A model generated the notes under the pieces. The model was not told the DNA's origin and did no database searches. It saw nothing but the letters and a program-made list of their open reading frames with translations. From an uncultured Clostridia bacterium (GTDB taxonomy: Bacteria > Bacillota > Clostridia > Christensenellales > Aristaeellaceae): DNA of 12,827 nt. A program made the position numbers and the translations under genes. This document shows positions 1 to 6,224 of this stretch, piece after piece. Every line of letters starts with the position of its first letter. Within the stretch, counting starts at the first letter, position 1. The DNA lies in the NCBI GenBank assembly GCA_946410395.1, contig CAMKAE010000040.1, positions 1-12,827 of the forward strand, in the 5' to 3' direction.

Positions 1-165
1 CTTTCGCGTCCAGCTTAGCACATGACGTCGCGTCACAAGCAAGACCTGACGCAGGGTTTTTTCATAGAATAACATAAAAATGTGGTTTTTCTCTGTCGGT
101 GCAGCCCTTTTCCTCTTTTTATCGTATCAACAGATGTCCGGCGCGGGAAGCAGGCGGGAAGCGCC

Positions 166-194
166 TTGTATCTTCGCCGCGAATCGGTTATCAT
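166..194 (+). promoter_or_regulatory. Candidate sigma-A promoter for the exported protein
   Basis: TTGTAT (166-171) and TATCAT (189-194) are separated by exactly 17 bp. The -10 matches TATAAT at five of six positions, but the -35 matches TTGACA at only three. A start near position 201 would give a leader of about 53 nt before the gene at 254. This is the best-spaced pair in the 1-253 interval. The rest of that interval is AT-richer than the window and holds only weak short hairpins (23-35 and 45-62). Confidence 0.4.
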
Positions 195-253
195 AAAAGA
201 AACCCGCTGTGAAAAGAAAAAAACTATGACATAGCAAAAGGAGGAACCTGATT

Positions 254-793
254 ATGAAGAAGCTGTTTGCCGTTCTGACCGCCCTGTGCCTGCTGTGTGC
301 CACCGCCTTTGCCCTGGCCGATGAGGCCGCCGCCCCCGCCCTGCGCAGCGGTGTCACCTTCGGCATGACCGCCGACGAGGTCATCGCCGCCGAGCCCTCC
401 GCCCGCTACGAGATGGACCGCGAGCACACCCGCGGCCCCGTTGACTTCGACGAGCTGGAGTACGAGGACGTCACGGAGAACGGCATGAAGGCCGACCTGA
501 AGTACCTCTTCGTCGGCAACGCCCTGGCGGCCATCCAGCTGAGCTTTGACACCGAGGACGCCGGCGTCAGCTACGCCCGAATCAGGGATCTGCTGGCTGC
601 GGAGTACGGTGCGTCCGCGGCGCTGGACACGACGGCGCTGGGCAACGGCATCTATGCCGTGGACGACGACGGCCGCCCCGAGGGCGCTGTCGAAGCCTGG
701 ACCGTCGGGAGCGTCATGATTGTCCTGGAGAACGACCGGGACGACATCACCGTGACCTTTGTGGACCTGAACGCCGCCTGGCTGGTCTTCTGA
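254..793 (+). CDS. Small exported protein of unknown function
   Basis: A 179-residue protein with a clear Sec signal peptide: Lys2-Lys3, a hydrophobic core to about residue 20, and a likely cut after the Ala-rich stretch near residues 20-22 (TAFALADEA). The mature part is acidic, about 155 residues, with no cysteine. It begins with a short FGMTADEV motif, which recalls the 'GMT-x-x-E/Q-V' turn seen in small BamE/SmpA-like folds; I claim a resemblance only. No catalytic or lipobox motif is visible, so it is probably secreted or held at the wall rather than lipidated. The start is fixed by AAAAGGAGG at 236-244, nine bases upstream. It appears to be a single-gene unit ending at the terminator at 959-990. 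The frame continues without another stop for 38 codons after the TGA at 791-793, as described in the next entry. Confidence 0.8.
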   Translation: MKKLFAVLTALCLLCATAFALADEAAAPALRSGVTFGMTADEVIAAEPSARYEMDREHTRGPVDFDELEYEDVTENGMKADLKYLFVGNALAAIQLSFDTEDAGVSYARIRDLLAAEYGASAALDTTALGNGIYAVDDDGRPEGAVEAWTVGSVMIVLENDRDDITVTFVDLNAAWLVF

Positions 794-910
794 GCGAATT
801 CCGAAGGCCGCGGAGAGAGCAGCCGTAACGGCTGTTCTGTGGAGTTTGTCCTCAGCGTGGACTTTGTCACGGAGGTCCGTGAAAAGTACGAAAACCTGCC
901 TGCGGCCTGA
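794..910 (+). other. Coding-like segment in frame behind the stop codon
   Basis: The reading frame of the exported protein stays open after its TGA (791-793) for 38 codons, up to TGA at 908-910. The last 23 codons (839-907) look protein-like: they begin VEFVLSVDFVTEV, end YENLPAA, and use codons like those of the neighbours. There is no good ribosome binding site for a separate gene. It may be a former carboxyl end cut off by a recent stop mutation, or a scrap of a related gene. The hairpin at 818-836 lies inside it. Confidence 0.3.
818..836 (+). other. Hairpin 25 bp after the exported-protein gene
   Basis: CAGCCG (820-825) pairs perfectly with CGGCTG (829-834) around a TAA loop, with one more G-U and one A-T pair outside. 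The following bases (TTCTGTGG) are a poor T-tract, so it would be a weak terminator at best. A second hairpin, GAGCGGA (921-927) with TCCGCTC (933-939), follows and also lacks a T-tract. Confidence 0.4.
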
Positions 911-958
911 GCCTGAGCCCGAGCGGAAAAGCTCCGCTCCTCAGACGGTATGCCCGAT

Positions 959-990
959 GCACCTCCCGGCTGTCCGGGAGGTGCTTTTTT
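959..990 (+). terminator. Strong rho-independent terminator
   Basis: GCACCTCCCGG (959-969) pairs perfectly with CCGGGAGGTGC (974-984) around a CTGT loop, followed by six T (985-990). It closes the transcript that includes the exported-protein gene and isolates the operon that starts at about 1084. Confidence 0.92.
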
Positions 991-1047
991 GCGCTGTCCT
1001 CTCCTGCACGGAGCGGAGGTGCAGCGGAACGCGGCGCGAAAATCACA

Positions 1048-1077
1048 TTGCAAAGGCAGCCCTGCCTGTGCTATACT
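1048..1077 (+). promoter_or_regulatory. Extended -10 promoter with a dyad operator in its spacer
   Basis: TTGCAA (1048-1053) and TATACT (1072-1077) are 18 bp apart, and TGC (1069-1071) directly before the -10 makes it an extended -10 element. The spacer carries AGGCAG-CC-CTGCCT (1054-1067), a perfect dyad. It extends to 1050-1071 with nine of ten half-site pairs matching. A long-spacer promoter with a centred dyad is the arrangement used by MerR-family activators, although a repressor could also use it. No regulator gene lies in the window. The predicted start is near 1084, giving a leader of about 57 nt before the first gene. Confidence 0.65.
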
Positions 1078-1140
1078 TCTGCTGACAAAGCGTTTCGCAT
1101 GAAGCACAAGACAGAGAGTACATGATCGGAGGGATTCCCC

Positions 1141-1710
1141 ATGAACGCCCTGATCATCAACTGCAGTCCCGTCCGTGACGGCGCGACGGCGGCCATCGCC
1201 GAAATCATCGCCCGACAGCTTTCCGGGCGCTTTGCGGTGCGGAGCGTGTGCATCGACGACTACCGCGTTGCCTTCTGCCGGGGCTGCCGGGGCTGCCATC
1301 AGCCGGCCAGATGCGTCCTGCGCGACGACGTGGACCGGCTGATGAAGGATTTCGAAAAGGCGGACACCGTCGTCTGCGTCTCGCCCTCCTACTGGGCGGA
1401 CGTGCCCGGGCAGTTCAAGGCCTTCATCGACCGCTGCACGCCCTGGTGCAACACCCACGCGCCCCACGCGGCGCTCTCCCCCGGCAAGAAGGGCTACGCG
1501 GTCGCCCTGCGCACCGGCCCGGGCATGAAGGAGTGCGAGCGCATCATCGGCACCATCGAGCACTTTTACGGTCACCTGGAGATCGCATGCTGTGGGCATC
1601 TGGGTCTCACCGGCGTGGAGTACCGGGAGGCCGCAGAGGCGCGGCGGGAGGAGATCGAGGCCTTCTGCCGGACCATCATCGAGGAAGGCGGGAAAACAGA
1701 TGAAACGTGA
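1141..1710 (+). CDS. Iron-sulfur flavoprotein-like NAD(P)H-dependent FMN reductase
   Basis: A 189-residue flavodoxin-fold protein of the NADPH-dependent FMN reductase / iron-sulfur flavoprotein (Isf) group. The amino end (MNALIINCSPVRDGATAA) is a beta strand plus phosphate-binding loop for FMN. SPSYWADVPGQFKAFIDR (81-98) is the conserved 'P-x-Y-x-x-x-P/S-x-x-x-K-x-x-x-D-R' segment. Cys46, Cys49, Cys52 and Cys58 form C-x2-C-x2-C-x5-C, which fits the compact C-x2-C-x2-C-x4-7-C motif that binds a [4Fe-4S] cluster in Isf proteins. It probably moves electrons between ferredoxin or NAD(P)H and small oxidants or quinones in the cytoplasm; the true acceptor cannot be read from sequence. GGAGGG at 1128-1133 sets the start. 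It is the first gene of the operon, and its last codons overlap the next gene. Confidence 0.85.
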   Translation: MNALIINCSPVRDGATAAIAEIIARQLSGRFAVRSVCIDDYRVAFCRGCRGCHQPARCVLRDDVDRLMKDFEKADTVVCVSPSYWADVPGQFKAFIDRCTPWCNTHAPHAALSPGKKGYAVALRTGPGMKECERIIGTIEHFYGHLEIACCGHLGLTGVEYREAAEARREEIEAFCRTIIEEGGKTDET

Positions 1711-2101
1711 ATTGGGCATCGCCCGCTGCGGACTGGCCTGCTGCCTGTGCTCGGAGAACGCGGTCTGCAAGGGCTGCCGGCGGGACGGCTTCAAGGAGCT
1801 CTCCTGGTGCAAGGACGCGGAGTGGTGCCAGGTGCGCCGCTGCGGCATGGACAAGGGGCTGGCCGGCTGCTGGGAGTGCGAGCCCGCCGCCTGCAGCAAA
1901 GGGCTGTACGCGGAGAAGATCAAAGCCCGGGCCTTCGCGGAGTTTGCCCGCCGGTACGGCACAGAGGCGCTGCTGGACTGCCTGGAGCGCAACGAGCGAG
2001 CGGGCATCGTCTATCACCGGGAAGGCATCATGGGCGACTATGACGACTTCGATGATCTGGAGGCGCTGATCGCCTTCATTCACACAGGCGAACGAGCCTG
2101 A
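1700..2101 (+). CDS. DUF3795 cysteine-rich protein (copy 1)
   Basis: A 133-residue protein whose first 65 residues hold twelve cysteines. The pattern is C10-G-x2-C14-x2-C17, C23-x2-C26, W-C37, W-C43, C48, then C57-x2-C60-x4-C65, as in DUF3795 proteins. These have no established function; the spacing suggests structural metal or Fe-S binding. The remainder is helical and acidic, with a DYDDFDDLEAL stretch near residue 112. The frame is open further upstream to 1592, but that part lies inside the flavoprotein gene. The ATG at 1700 directly follows the purine-rich GAAGGCGGGAAAACAG and overlaps the upstream stop by 11 bp, so the two genes are probably translationally coupled. Two more proteins of the same type follow in the operon (4625 and 5063). 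Confidence 0.82.
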   Translation: MKRELGIARCGLACCLCSENAVCKGCRRDGFKELSWCKDAEWCQVRRCGMDKGLAGCWECEPAACSKGLYAEKIKARAFAEFARRYGTEALLDCLERNERAGIVYHREGIMGDYDDFDDLEALIAFIHTGERA

Positions 2102-2128
2102 CCATCCGCGGACTGGAGGGCTAAAGCG

Positions 2129-2953
2129 ATGGACCTTCATGATTACAGGGATGTGGCTGAGAATTATGACCGCTACCTGGAAGTGATGTACGCCCACGAC
2201 GATCATCACGAGCACTTTCAGGAGTTTTACCTCGACCTGGCCCGGAAATACGGGGCCGGCGGCGTGGTGGACGTGGCCTGCGGCACGGGCGCGGTGCTGC
2301 TGTATCTGGCGGAGCGAGGGATAGACGTGGACGGCACCGATCTCTCGGAGGAAATGTGCCGGGTGGCGGCGAAGAAAGCGGAGATGATGGGGCTTCGGCT
2401 GAACATCATGCCGGCGGACATGACCGTCTTTTCCTCCGGCCGGAAGTATTCCCTGGCCATCATCGCCCGGAGCGGCTTCATGCATCTGCCCACCCAGGAG
2501 CTGCAGATCCGGGCGCTGACCAATCTCCGGGAACAGCTGCTGCCCGGCGGCATCCTGACGCTGAACACCTTCGACCCCTGGCCGCCCATGCAGGCGCAGC
2601 AGATGCAGACCACGCCGGAGGATTACGCCTTCCGGCTGGAGTATATCAACAGCGCGGGCAACCGGGAGAAGATCTACAACGCCATCACCTACGATCCCTA
2701 CAGCCAGCAGATGAGCGGCAACTGGAAGTTTGAGGAGTACAACGCCGCCGGAGAGATCATCGGCACCCGGATCCGCCCCCTGCTGATGCGCCAGACCACG
2801 CGCTGGGAGATGCACCTGCTGGCGAAGCTTTGCGGGTTTGAAGTGACGGACATTTACCGGGGCTATAACGGCGACAAGGAGGACCTGACGGACCTTTCCA
2901 CCGCCGCGAAATACCGGAGCAATCTGATCTGGATCCTGCGGAGAAAAGGCTGA
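2129..2953 (+). CDS. Class I SAM-dependent methyltransferase
   Basis: A 274-residue methyltransferase with a Rossmann-like core. Motif I is VVDVACGTG (46-54), the ribose-binding acidic residue is Asp71 in DGTDLS (68-73), PADM (95-98) fits the adenine-contacting position, and LLPGG (137-141) marks the usual turn before strand 5. The segment from about residue 145 on is a substrate domain with many aromatic residues. It resembles the broad methyltransferase families 11/25 that act on small molecules; the target is unknown. GGAGGG (2115-2120) lies eight bases before the ATG. It sits between the first DUF3795 gene and a GNAT gene, a context that suggests modification or detoxification of a small compound. 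An alternative is a cofactor or lipid methyltransferase. Confidence 0.85.
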   Translation: MDLHDYRDVAENYDRYLEVMYAHDDHHEHFQEFYLDLARKYGAGGVVDVACGTGAVLLYLAERGIDVDGTDLSEEMCRVAAKKAEMMGLRLNIMPADMTVFSSGRKYSLAIIARSGFMHLPTQELQIRALTNLREQLLPGGILTLNTFDPWPPMQAQQMQTTPEDYAFRLEYINSAGNREKIYNAITYDPYSQQMSGNWKFEEYNAAGEIIGTRIRPLLMRQTTRWEMHLLAKLCGFEVTDIYRGYNGDKEDLTDLSTAAKYRSNLIWILRRKG

Positions 2954-2968
2954 GCGGAGGAAACGGGC

Positions 2969-3403
2969 ATGCGCATCGCCATTCATCCCGTGACGGAGGC
3001 GGACAGCGCCTTCTGGTTTTCGCTTGACCGGCACCTGAGCGAAGCGGAATTCACCCGCAAGGTCCGGGACCGGATGGGGTATGTGCTGACGCTGGACGGC
3101 GAGCCCATCGGCCTCTTGCGCTGGTCGCTGTTCTGGGACAGCATTCCTTTCTGCAACCTGCTGAATGTGGCAGATGCGCATCAGCGGCAGGGTTTCGGGC
3201 GCGGGTTGGTTTCACACTGGGAGAAAGACATGCAGGCCCGGGGCTATGACCTGATCCTGACCTCCACCCAGTCGGATGAGGCCGCGCAGCACTTCTGGCG
3301 GAGGCTCGGCTACCGCGACTGCGGCGGGCTGACGCTGCCCTTCCCGGGGCATGAGCAGCCGCTGGAGCTGATTCTCGGCAAGGCACCGGAGGAAAGCCCA
3401 TGA
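2969..3403 (+). CDS. GNAT-family N-acetyltransferase
   Basis: A 144-residue single-domain acetyltransferase. HQRQGFGRGLV (71-81) is the acetyl-CoA pyrophosphate loop (motif A, Q/R-x-x-G-x-G/A). The segment TSTQSDEAAQHFWRRLGY (98-115) is motif B, with the aromatic-rich 'F-W-R-R-L-G-Y' typical of the family carboxyl half. The amino half (VTEADSAFWFSLDRHLS) gives the usual 'D-x-x-x-W/F-x-x-x-D/E' start. The acceptor amine cannot be predicted; drug, peptide and metabolite acetylation are all possible. GGAGG at 2956-2960 fixes the start 15 bp after the methyltransferase gene. Its stop overlaps the next start as ATGA (3400-3403), so these two genes are translationally coupled. Confidence 0.87.
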   Translation: MRIAIHPVTEADSAFWFSLDRHLSEAEFTRKVRDRMGYVLTLDGEPIGLLRWSLFWDSIPFCNLLNVADAHQRQGFGRGLVSHWEKDMQARGYDLILTSTQSDEAAQHFWRRLGYRDCGGLTLPFPGHEQPLELILGKAPEESP

Positions 3404-4029
3404 GCTTTGAGAACGTCTACTTCATCACCGGCACGGCCTACGCCGGAAAGTCCACCATGGTGCACATGCTGGCCGAAAAGCACGGCGGCGTCGAGTGTGG
3501 GGAGAACTACCACGACGCGCTGCTGCCGGGGCTGAGCCGGGAGGCGTTTCCGGCGCTGACCTGGAGCCGGGATTTGACGGACTGGCACGAATTCATCCGC
3601 CGGACGCCGGAGGCCTACGAGGCCTGGATCGATCAGGTCTCCATAGAGTGCGAGACGCTGGAGCTGCGCCTGCTTCCCGAGGCGGCGGCGCAGGGCAGGC
3701 CGGTCTTTGTGGATACCAACATTTCGCTGGAGACCCTGCGGGAGATCGCCGCGCCCGGCCATGTGCTGGTGATGCTGGCCGACCCGGAGATCTCCGTTCG
3801 CCGCTTCTTCGAGCGCCCGGACCGGGAGAAGCAGTTCCTCTACCGCCTGATCCTGGAGGAGCCCGACCCGGAGGCCGCGATGGAAAACTACCGGCGGGGC
3901 CTCGCGCGGATCAACTCCCGCGAGCGATACGAGCGATTCCTGCGCGCCGGCTTCCCGGTGATCCTGCGGGACGAGCGCCGGAGCGCGGCGGAGACGCTGG
4001 CGCTGGCGGAACGGGTGTTTGGGCTGTGA
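3400..4029 (+). CDS. P-loop ATP-binding protein, kinase-like (AAA_33 type)
   Basis: A 209-residue P-loop protein. Walker A is GTAYAGKST (11-19) close to the amino end, as in small nucleotide or metabolite kinases. A VFVDTNIS segment (about 106-113) fits the second strand with an acidic residue, and an arginine-rich SVRRFFERPDREKQ stretch (about 131-144) could act as the lid over ATP. ENYRRGLARINSRERYERF (about 166-184) is a conserved-looking helical region. I recognise a clostridial family of AAA_33-type proteins with the same landmarks, but its substrate is not known. The ATGA overlap with the GNAT gene and GGAGG (3388-3392) settle the start. Coupling to an acetyltransferase suggests both act on one compound, as in antibiotic- or sugar-modifying pairs; this is inference. 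Confidence 0.75.
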   Translation: MSFENVYFITGTAYAGKSTMVHMLAEKHGGVECGENYHDALLPGLSREAFPALTWSRDLTDWHEFIRRTPEAYEAWIDQVSIECETLELRLLPEAAAQGRPVFVDTNISLETLREIAAPGHVLVMLADPEISVRRFFERPDREKQFLYRLILEEPDPEAAMENYRRGLARINSRERYERFLRAGFPVILRDERRSAAETLALAERVFGL

Positions 4030-4056
4030 AACCGTGACGAATGGAGGAGATGAATC

Positions 4057-4614
4057 ATGAGCATTCAGAACGCACAGGCCATGCTGGATCTGATCCTGTC
4101 CCGCCGCAGCTATCGCGGCCCCTACAAGCCGGACAGGGTGCCCCGGGAGCATCTGGCGGCCATCCTGGAGGCGGGGCTGGCGGCGCCCTCGGGCTGCAAC
4201 AAGCAGACCACCAGCCTGATCGCGGTGGACGATCCGGCGCTGCTGGAGCGCATCAAAGCGGCGATCGATCCGCCGGTGGCGCAGACCGCGCCGGCCATGA
4301 TCTGCGTGCTGACCCGTCGGATCATCGCCTACCGGGATCGCTGTTTTGCTACGCAGGACTACGCCGCAGCCATCGAGAACATGCTGCTGGCCATCGAGGC
4401 CCTGGGCTACCGGAGCTGCTGGTACGAGGGCCACATCACCGACGCGGACCGGATCGGTGACAAGATCGCGCGCATCCTGCACGTGCCCGATGACTATGAG
4501 CTGGTGTGCATCCTGCCGGTGGGCATCGCGGAGGAAGGGGCAAGGGCGCCGCAGAAGAAGCCCTTCGGCCAGCGGGCCTGGCTGAACGGATTCCCGGCAT
4601 CAGAGAAGAAGTGA
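4057..4614 (+). CDS. Nitroreductase-family flavoprotein
   Basis: A 185-residue oxidoreductase of the nitroreductase superfamily (FMN-dependent, normally a homodimer, cytoplasmic). RRSYR (16-20) is the amino-terminal FMN phosphate/ribityl-binding arginine-serine motif, and APSGCNKQ (43-50) is the second FMN contact with Ser45, Asn48 and Gln50. QDYAAAIENMLLAIEALGY (100-118) is the dimer helix, and LPVG (153-156) with KKPFGQRAW (167-175) forms the carboxyl FMN region. The carboxyl pattern is that of small clostridial nitroreductases of about 170-190 residues. GGAGGAGA (4043-4050) places the start at 4057; an ATG at 4041 is in a different frame. The substrate is unknown: nitroaromatics, quinones and enones are typical for the family. 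Confidence 0.88.
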   Translation: MSIQNAQAMLDLILSRRSYRGPYKPDRVPREHLAAILEAGLAAPSGCNKQTTSLIAVDDPALLERIKAAIDPPVAQTAPAMICVLTRRIIAYRDRCFATQDYAAAIENMLLAIEALGYRSCWYEGHITDADRIGDKIARILHVPDDYELVCILPVGIAEEGARAPQKKPFGQRAWLNGFPASEKK

Positions 4615-4624
4615 GGTGCTGTCC

Positions 4625-5044
4625 ATGAGCGACCGGATTATCGCCGCCTGCGGCAACGACTGCGCCGCCTGCCCCCGCTGCACCGCGCATCCCTTTGAAA
4701 AGACGGAGGAGGAGCTTCGCCGCACCGCGGAGCTCTGGATGAAGATCGGCTACCGGGATCATGTGGTCTCGAACGAGGAGATCGCCTGCATCGGCTGCAA
4801 GGCGGAGAACTGGTGCCGCTACGGCGCGGTCAGCTGCTGCGCCGAAAAGGGCATCCCGACCTGCGCGGCGTGCAGCCTGTATCCCTGCGAGCGGATGCGG
4901 GAGTGCTTCGCGGTCACCCTGTCCTTCGAGCCGAAATGCCGCGAGGTCTGCACCGAAGCCGAATACGCGCAGCTGCGGCGGGCGTTCTTCGAGAAGGAGC
5001 GGAACCTGGCGGCCCAGCGGGGCACCGCCGAAGGCCGGGACTGA
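4625..5044 (+). CDS. DUF3795 cysteine-rich protein (copy 2)
   Basis: A 139-residue protein with fifteen cysteines. The core grid is C9-G-x2-C13-x2-C16, C55-x2-C58, W-C64, C71-C72, and C80-x2-C83-x4-C88, the same order as in the first copy (1700) and in the fusion protein (5063). Residues 20-54 form a longer charged helical insert absent from copy 1, and three more cysteines (94, 105, 109) lie beyond the core. Metal or Fe-S binding is likely but unproven. The start at 4625 follows GAGGTG (4613-4618). An in-frame GTG at 4616 would put the start inside this site and only two codons after the previous gene, so I prefer the ATG. Confidence 0.82.
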   Translation: MSDRIIAACGNDCAACPRCTAHPFEKTEEELRRTAELWMKIGYRDHVVSNEEIACIGCKAENWCRYGAVSCCAEKGIPTCAACSLYPCERMRECFAVTLSFEPKCREVCTEAEYAQLRRAFFEKERNLAAQRGTAEGRD

Positions 5045-5062
5045 CGGAAAGGAGCAACCCCC

Positions 5063-5701
5063 ATGAACTACCCCTGGATCGACGAATACCTGCTCTCCCT
5101 GCGGGGCGTCACCAAGGATTTCCAGCCCGAGTGGAACTGGGTCCGCTACCACATCGGCGGCAAGATGTTCGCCGCCGTCTGCCGGGGCGACGCGGACCGG
5201 CCGGTCTATGTCACCCTCAAGCTGGAGCCCACCGAGGGCGAGTTCTGGCGCAGGCAGTACCCGGACATCATCCCCGGCTACTACATGAACAAACTGCACT
5301 GGAACTCGGTGAAGGCCGACGGCGCGGTGCCGGAGGACGTGGTGAAAACCCTGCTGGATCACGCTCGCCGGCTGGTGCTGCGCTCCCTCCCGAAGGCAAA
5401 GCAGCGGGAGGCGCTGGGCCTGACCGTCTGCGGCACCGACTGCGCCGCGTGTCCGCTGCACGGCACGCAGTGCGCCGGCTGCAACGAGGCCTGCGGAAAG
5501 GTCTTCCACGCCCCTGCCGGAAAGCCCTGCCCCATCTACGCCTGCTGCGCCGGGAAGCACCGCTTCGCCACCTGCGCGGACTGCGATGAATTGCCCTGCC
5601 CCGTCTGGCAGGCCACCCGGGACCCGTCCATGACGGACGAGCAGTTCCAGGCAAGCATCAAGAACCGGGTAAGCGCACTGAGAAGCGCGGCGGGAACCTG
5701 A
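5063..5701 (+). CDS. MmcQ/YjbR-domain protein fused to a DUF3795 domain (copy 3)
   Basis: A 212-residue two-domain protein. Residues 1-117 look like a complete MmcQ/YjbR domain: FQPEWNWVRYHIGGKMFA at 20-37, the landmark PGYYMNKLHWNSV at 71-83, and SLPKAKQR at 108-115 near the end. YjbR proteins have a CyaY-like fold and are often called DNA-binding, though their role is poorly defined. Residues 121-180 are a DUF3795 cysteine grid: C123-G-x2-C127-x2-C130, C137-x2-C140, C156, C161-C162, and C171-x2-C174-x4-C179. The join falls between the two domains and no frame break is visible, so this is a real fusion. AAAGGAG (5048-5054) fixes the start. It lies directly behind a stand-alone DUF3795 gene, suggesting that the two proteins act together. 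Confidence 0.8.
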   Translation: MNYPWIDEYLLSLRGVTKDFQPEWNWVRYHIGGKMFAAVCRGDADRPVYVTLKLEPTEGEFWRRQYPDIIPGYYMNKLHWNSVKADGAVPEDVVKTLLDHARRLVLRSLPKAKQREALGLTVCGTDCAACPLHGTQCAGCNEACGKVFHAPAGKPCPIYACCAGKHRFATCADCDELPCPVWQATRDPSMTDEQFQASIKNRVSALRSAAGT

Positions 5702-5723
5702 CTGAAAAAACGGAGACGCACTG

Positions 5724-6146
5724 ATGACCACGCTGACAATCGATGAACTGCTGCAGACGCCGTATTGGATCGTCGACATTCTGCCGAGGCGGGTGCCGGC
5801 GGACGGTCCCGGCCAGTATTTCGCCGTGGAGGCCTATTGGCGGAAGGAGCAGCTTGCAGCAATCCGGCAGAAACGCATCCAGCTGCTCCTGAAACTGAAC
5901 TGCTATGAGGATCTCGCGGTCGCGGCGGAGGAAGCGCAGGAGCTGAACCCCGCGCCGGCACGCCTCGCGGAGCTGATCCACACGCGCTCCGTGCGGATCA
6001 TGACGGGCGGCGCGATGTTTCTCTCGGACCCGGACGACACTTACATGACCCTTTTCAATCCCGACGATGCTCTGCTGGAGGCGGTGAAAGCCCTCGCAGG
6101 CGCCGAGGGGCTGTTCGTATGGAAAGGAGCGGACGGCATGACATGA
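5724..6146 (+). CDS. Small conserved-looking protein of unknown function
   Basis: A 140-residue soluble, acidic protein I cannot assign to a named family. The amino end (LQTPYWIVDILPRRVPADG, 10-28) followed by PGQYFAVEAYW (29-39) reads like a conserved core; I recall similar 'PYWI-x-DILP' openings in unannotated clostridial proteins. The middle (40-75) is helical, and DPDDTYMTLFNPDDALLEA (102-120) could be a strand-helix unit. It has one cysteine (Cys60), no signal peptide and no membrane segment. Its start is 22 bp after the fusion gene, with CGGAGA at 5711-5716. It belongs to the operon by spacing. The codon use matches the neighbours, so I regard it as a genuine gene. Confidence 0.7.
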   Translation: MTTLTIDELLQTPYWIVDILPRRVPADGPGQYFAVEAYWRKEQLAAIRQKRIQLLLKLNCYEDLAVAAEEAQELNPAPARLAELIHTRSVRIMTGGAMFLSDPDDTYMTLFNPDDALLEAVKALAGAEGLFVWKGADGMT

Positions 6147-6224
6147 CATAACAAGGCATTCACAAGGCAATCCTTCCGGCCCGGCAGGGGCAAACACCAT
6201 CCGATCATCGAAAAGAGCCATTCC

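Noticed and set aside
1..77. Minus-strand open frame (ATG at 75-77) running off the left edge
   Set aside because: There are 25 codons without a stop, but no ribosome binding site and no recognised motif. Too short to call without the flanking sequence.
846..1085. 79-codon plus-strand open frame
   Set aside because: It reads through the terminator at 959-990 and the operon promoter, and has no ribosome binding site or protein-like composition.
1592..1699. Upstream extension of the first DUF3795 frame
   Set aside because: It overlaps the flavoprotein gene in a different frame; the cysteine family pattern starts right after the ATG at 1700.
652..3181. Two long minus-strand open frames of 451 and 501 codons across the start of the operon
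   Set aside because: They lie opposite several real genes at once (flavoprotein, DUF3795, methyltransferase, GNAT), cross their boundaries, and have shadow-like composition.
6136..6172. Short repeats around the end of the small unknown gene (CATGA units and two ACAAGGCA)
   Set aside because: Too few and too short to be more than chance; no array or secondary structure results.
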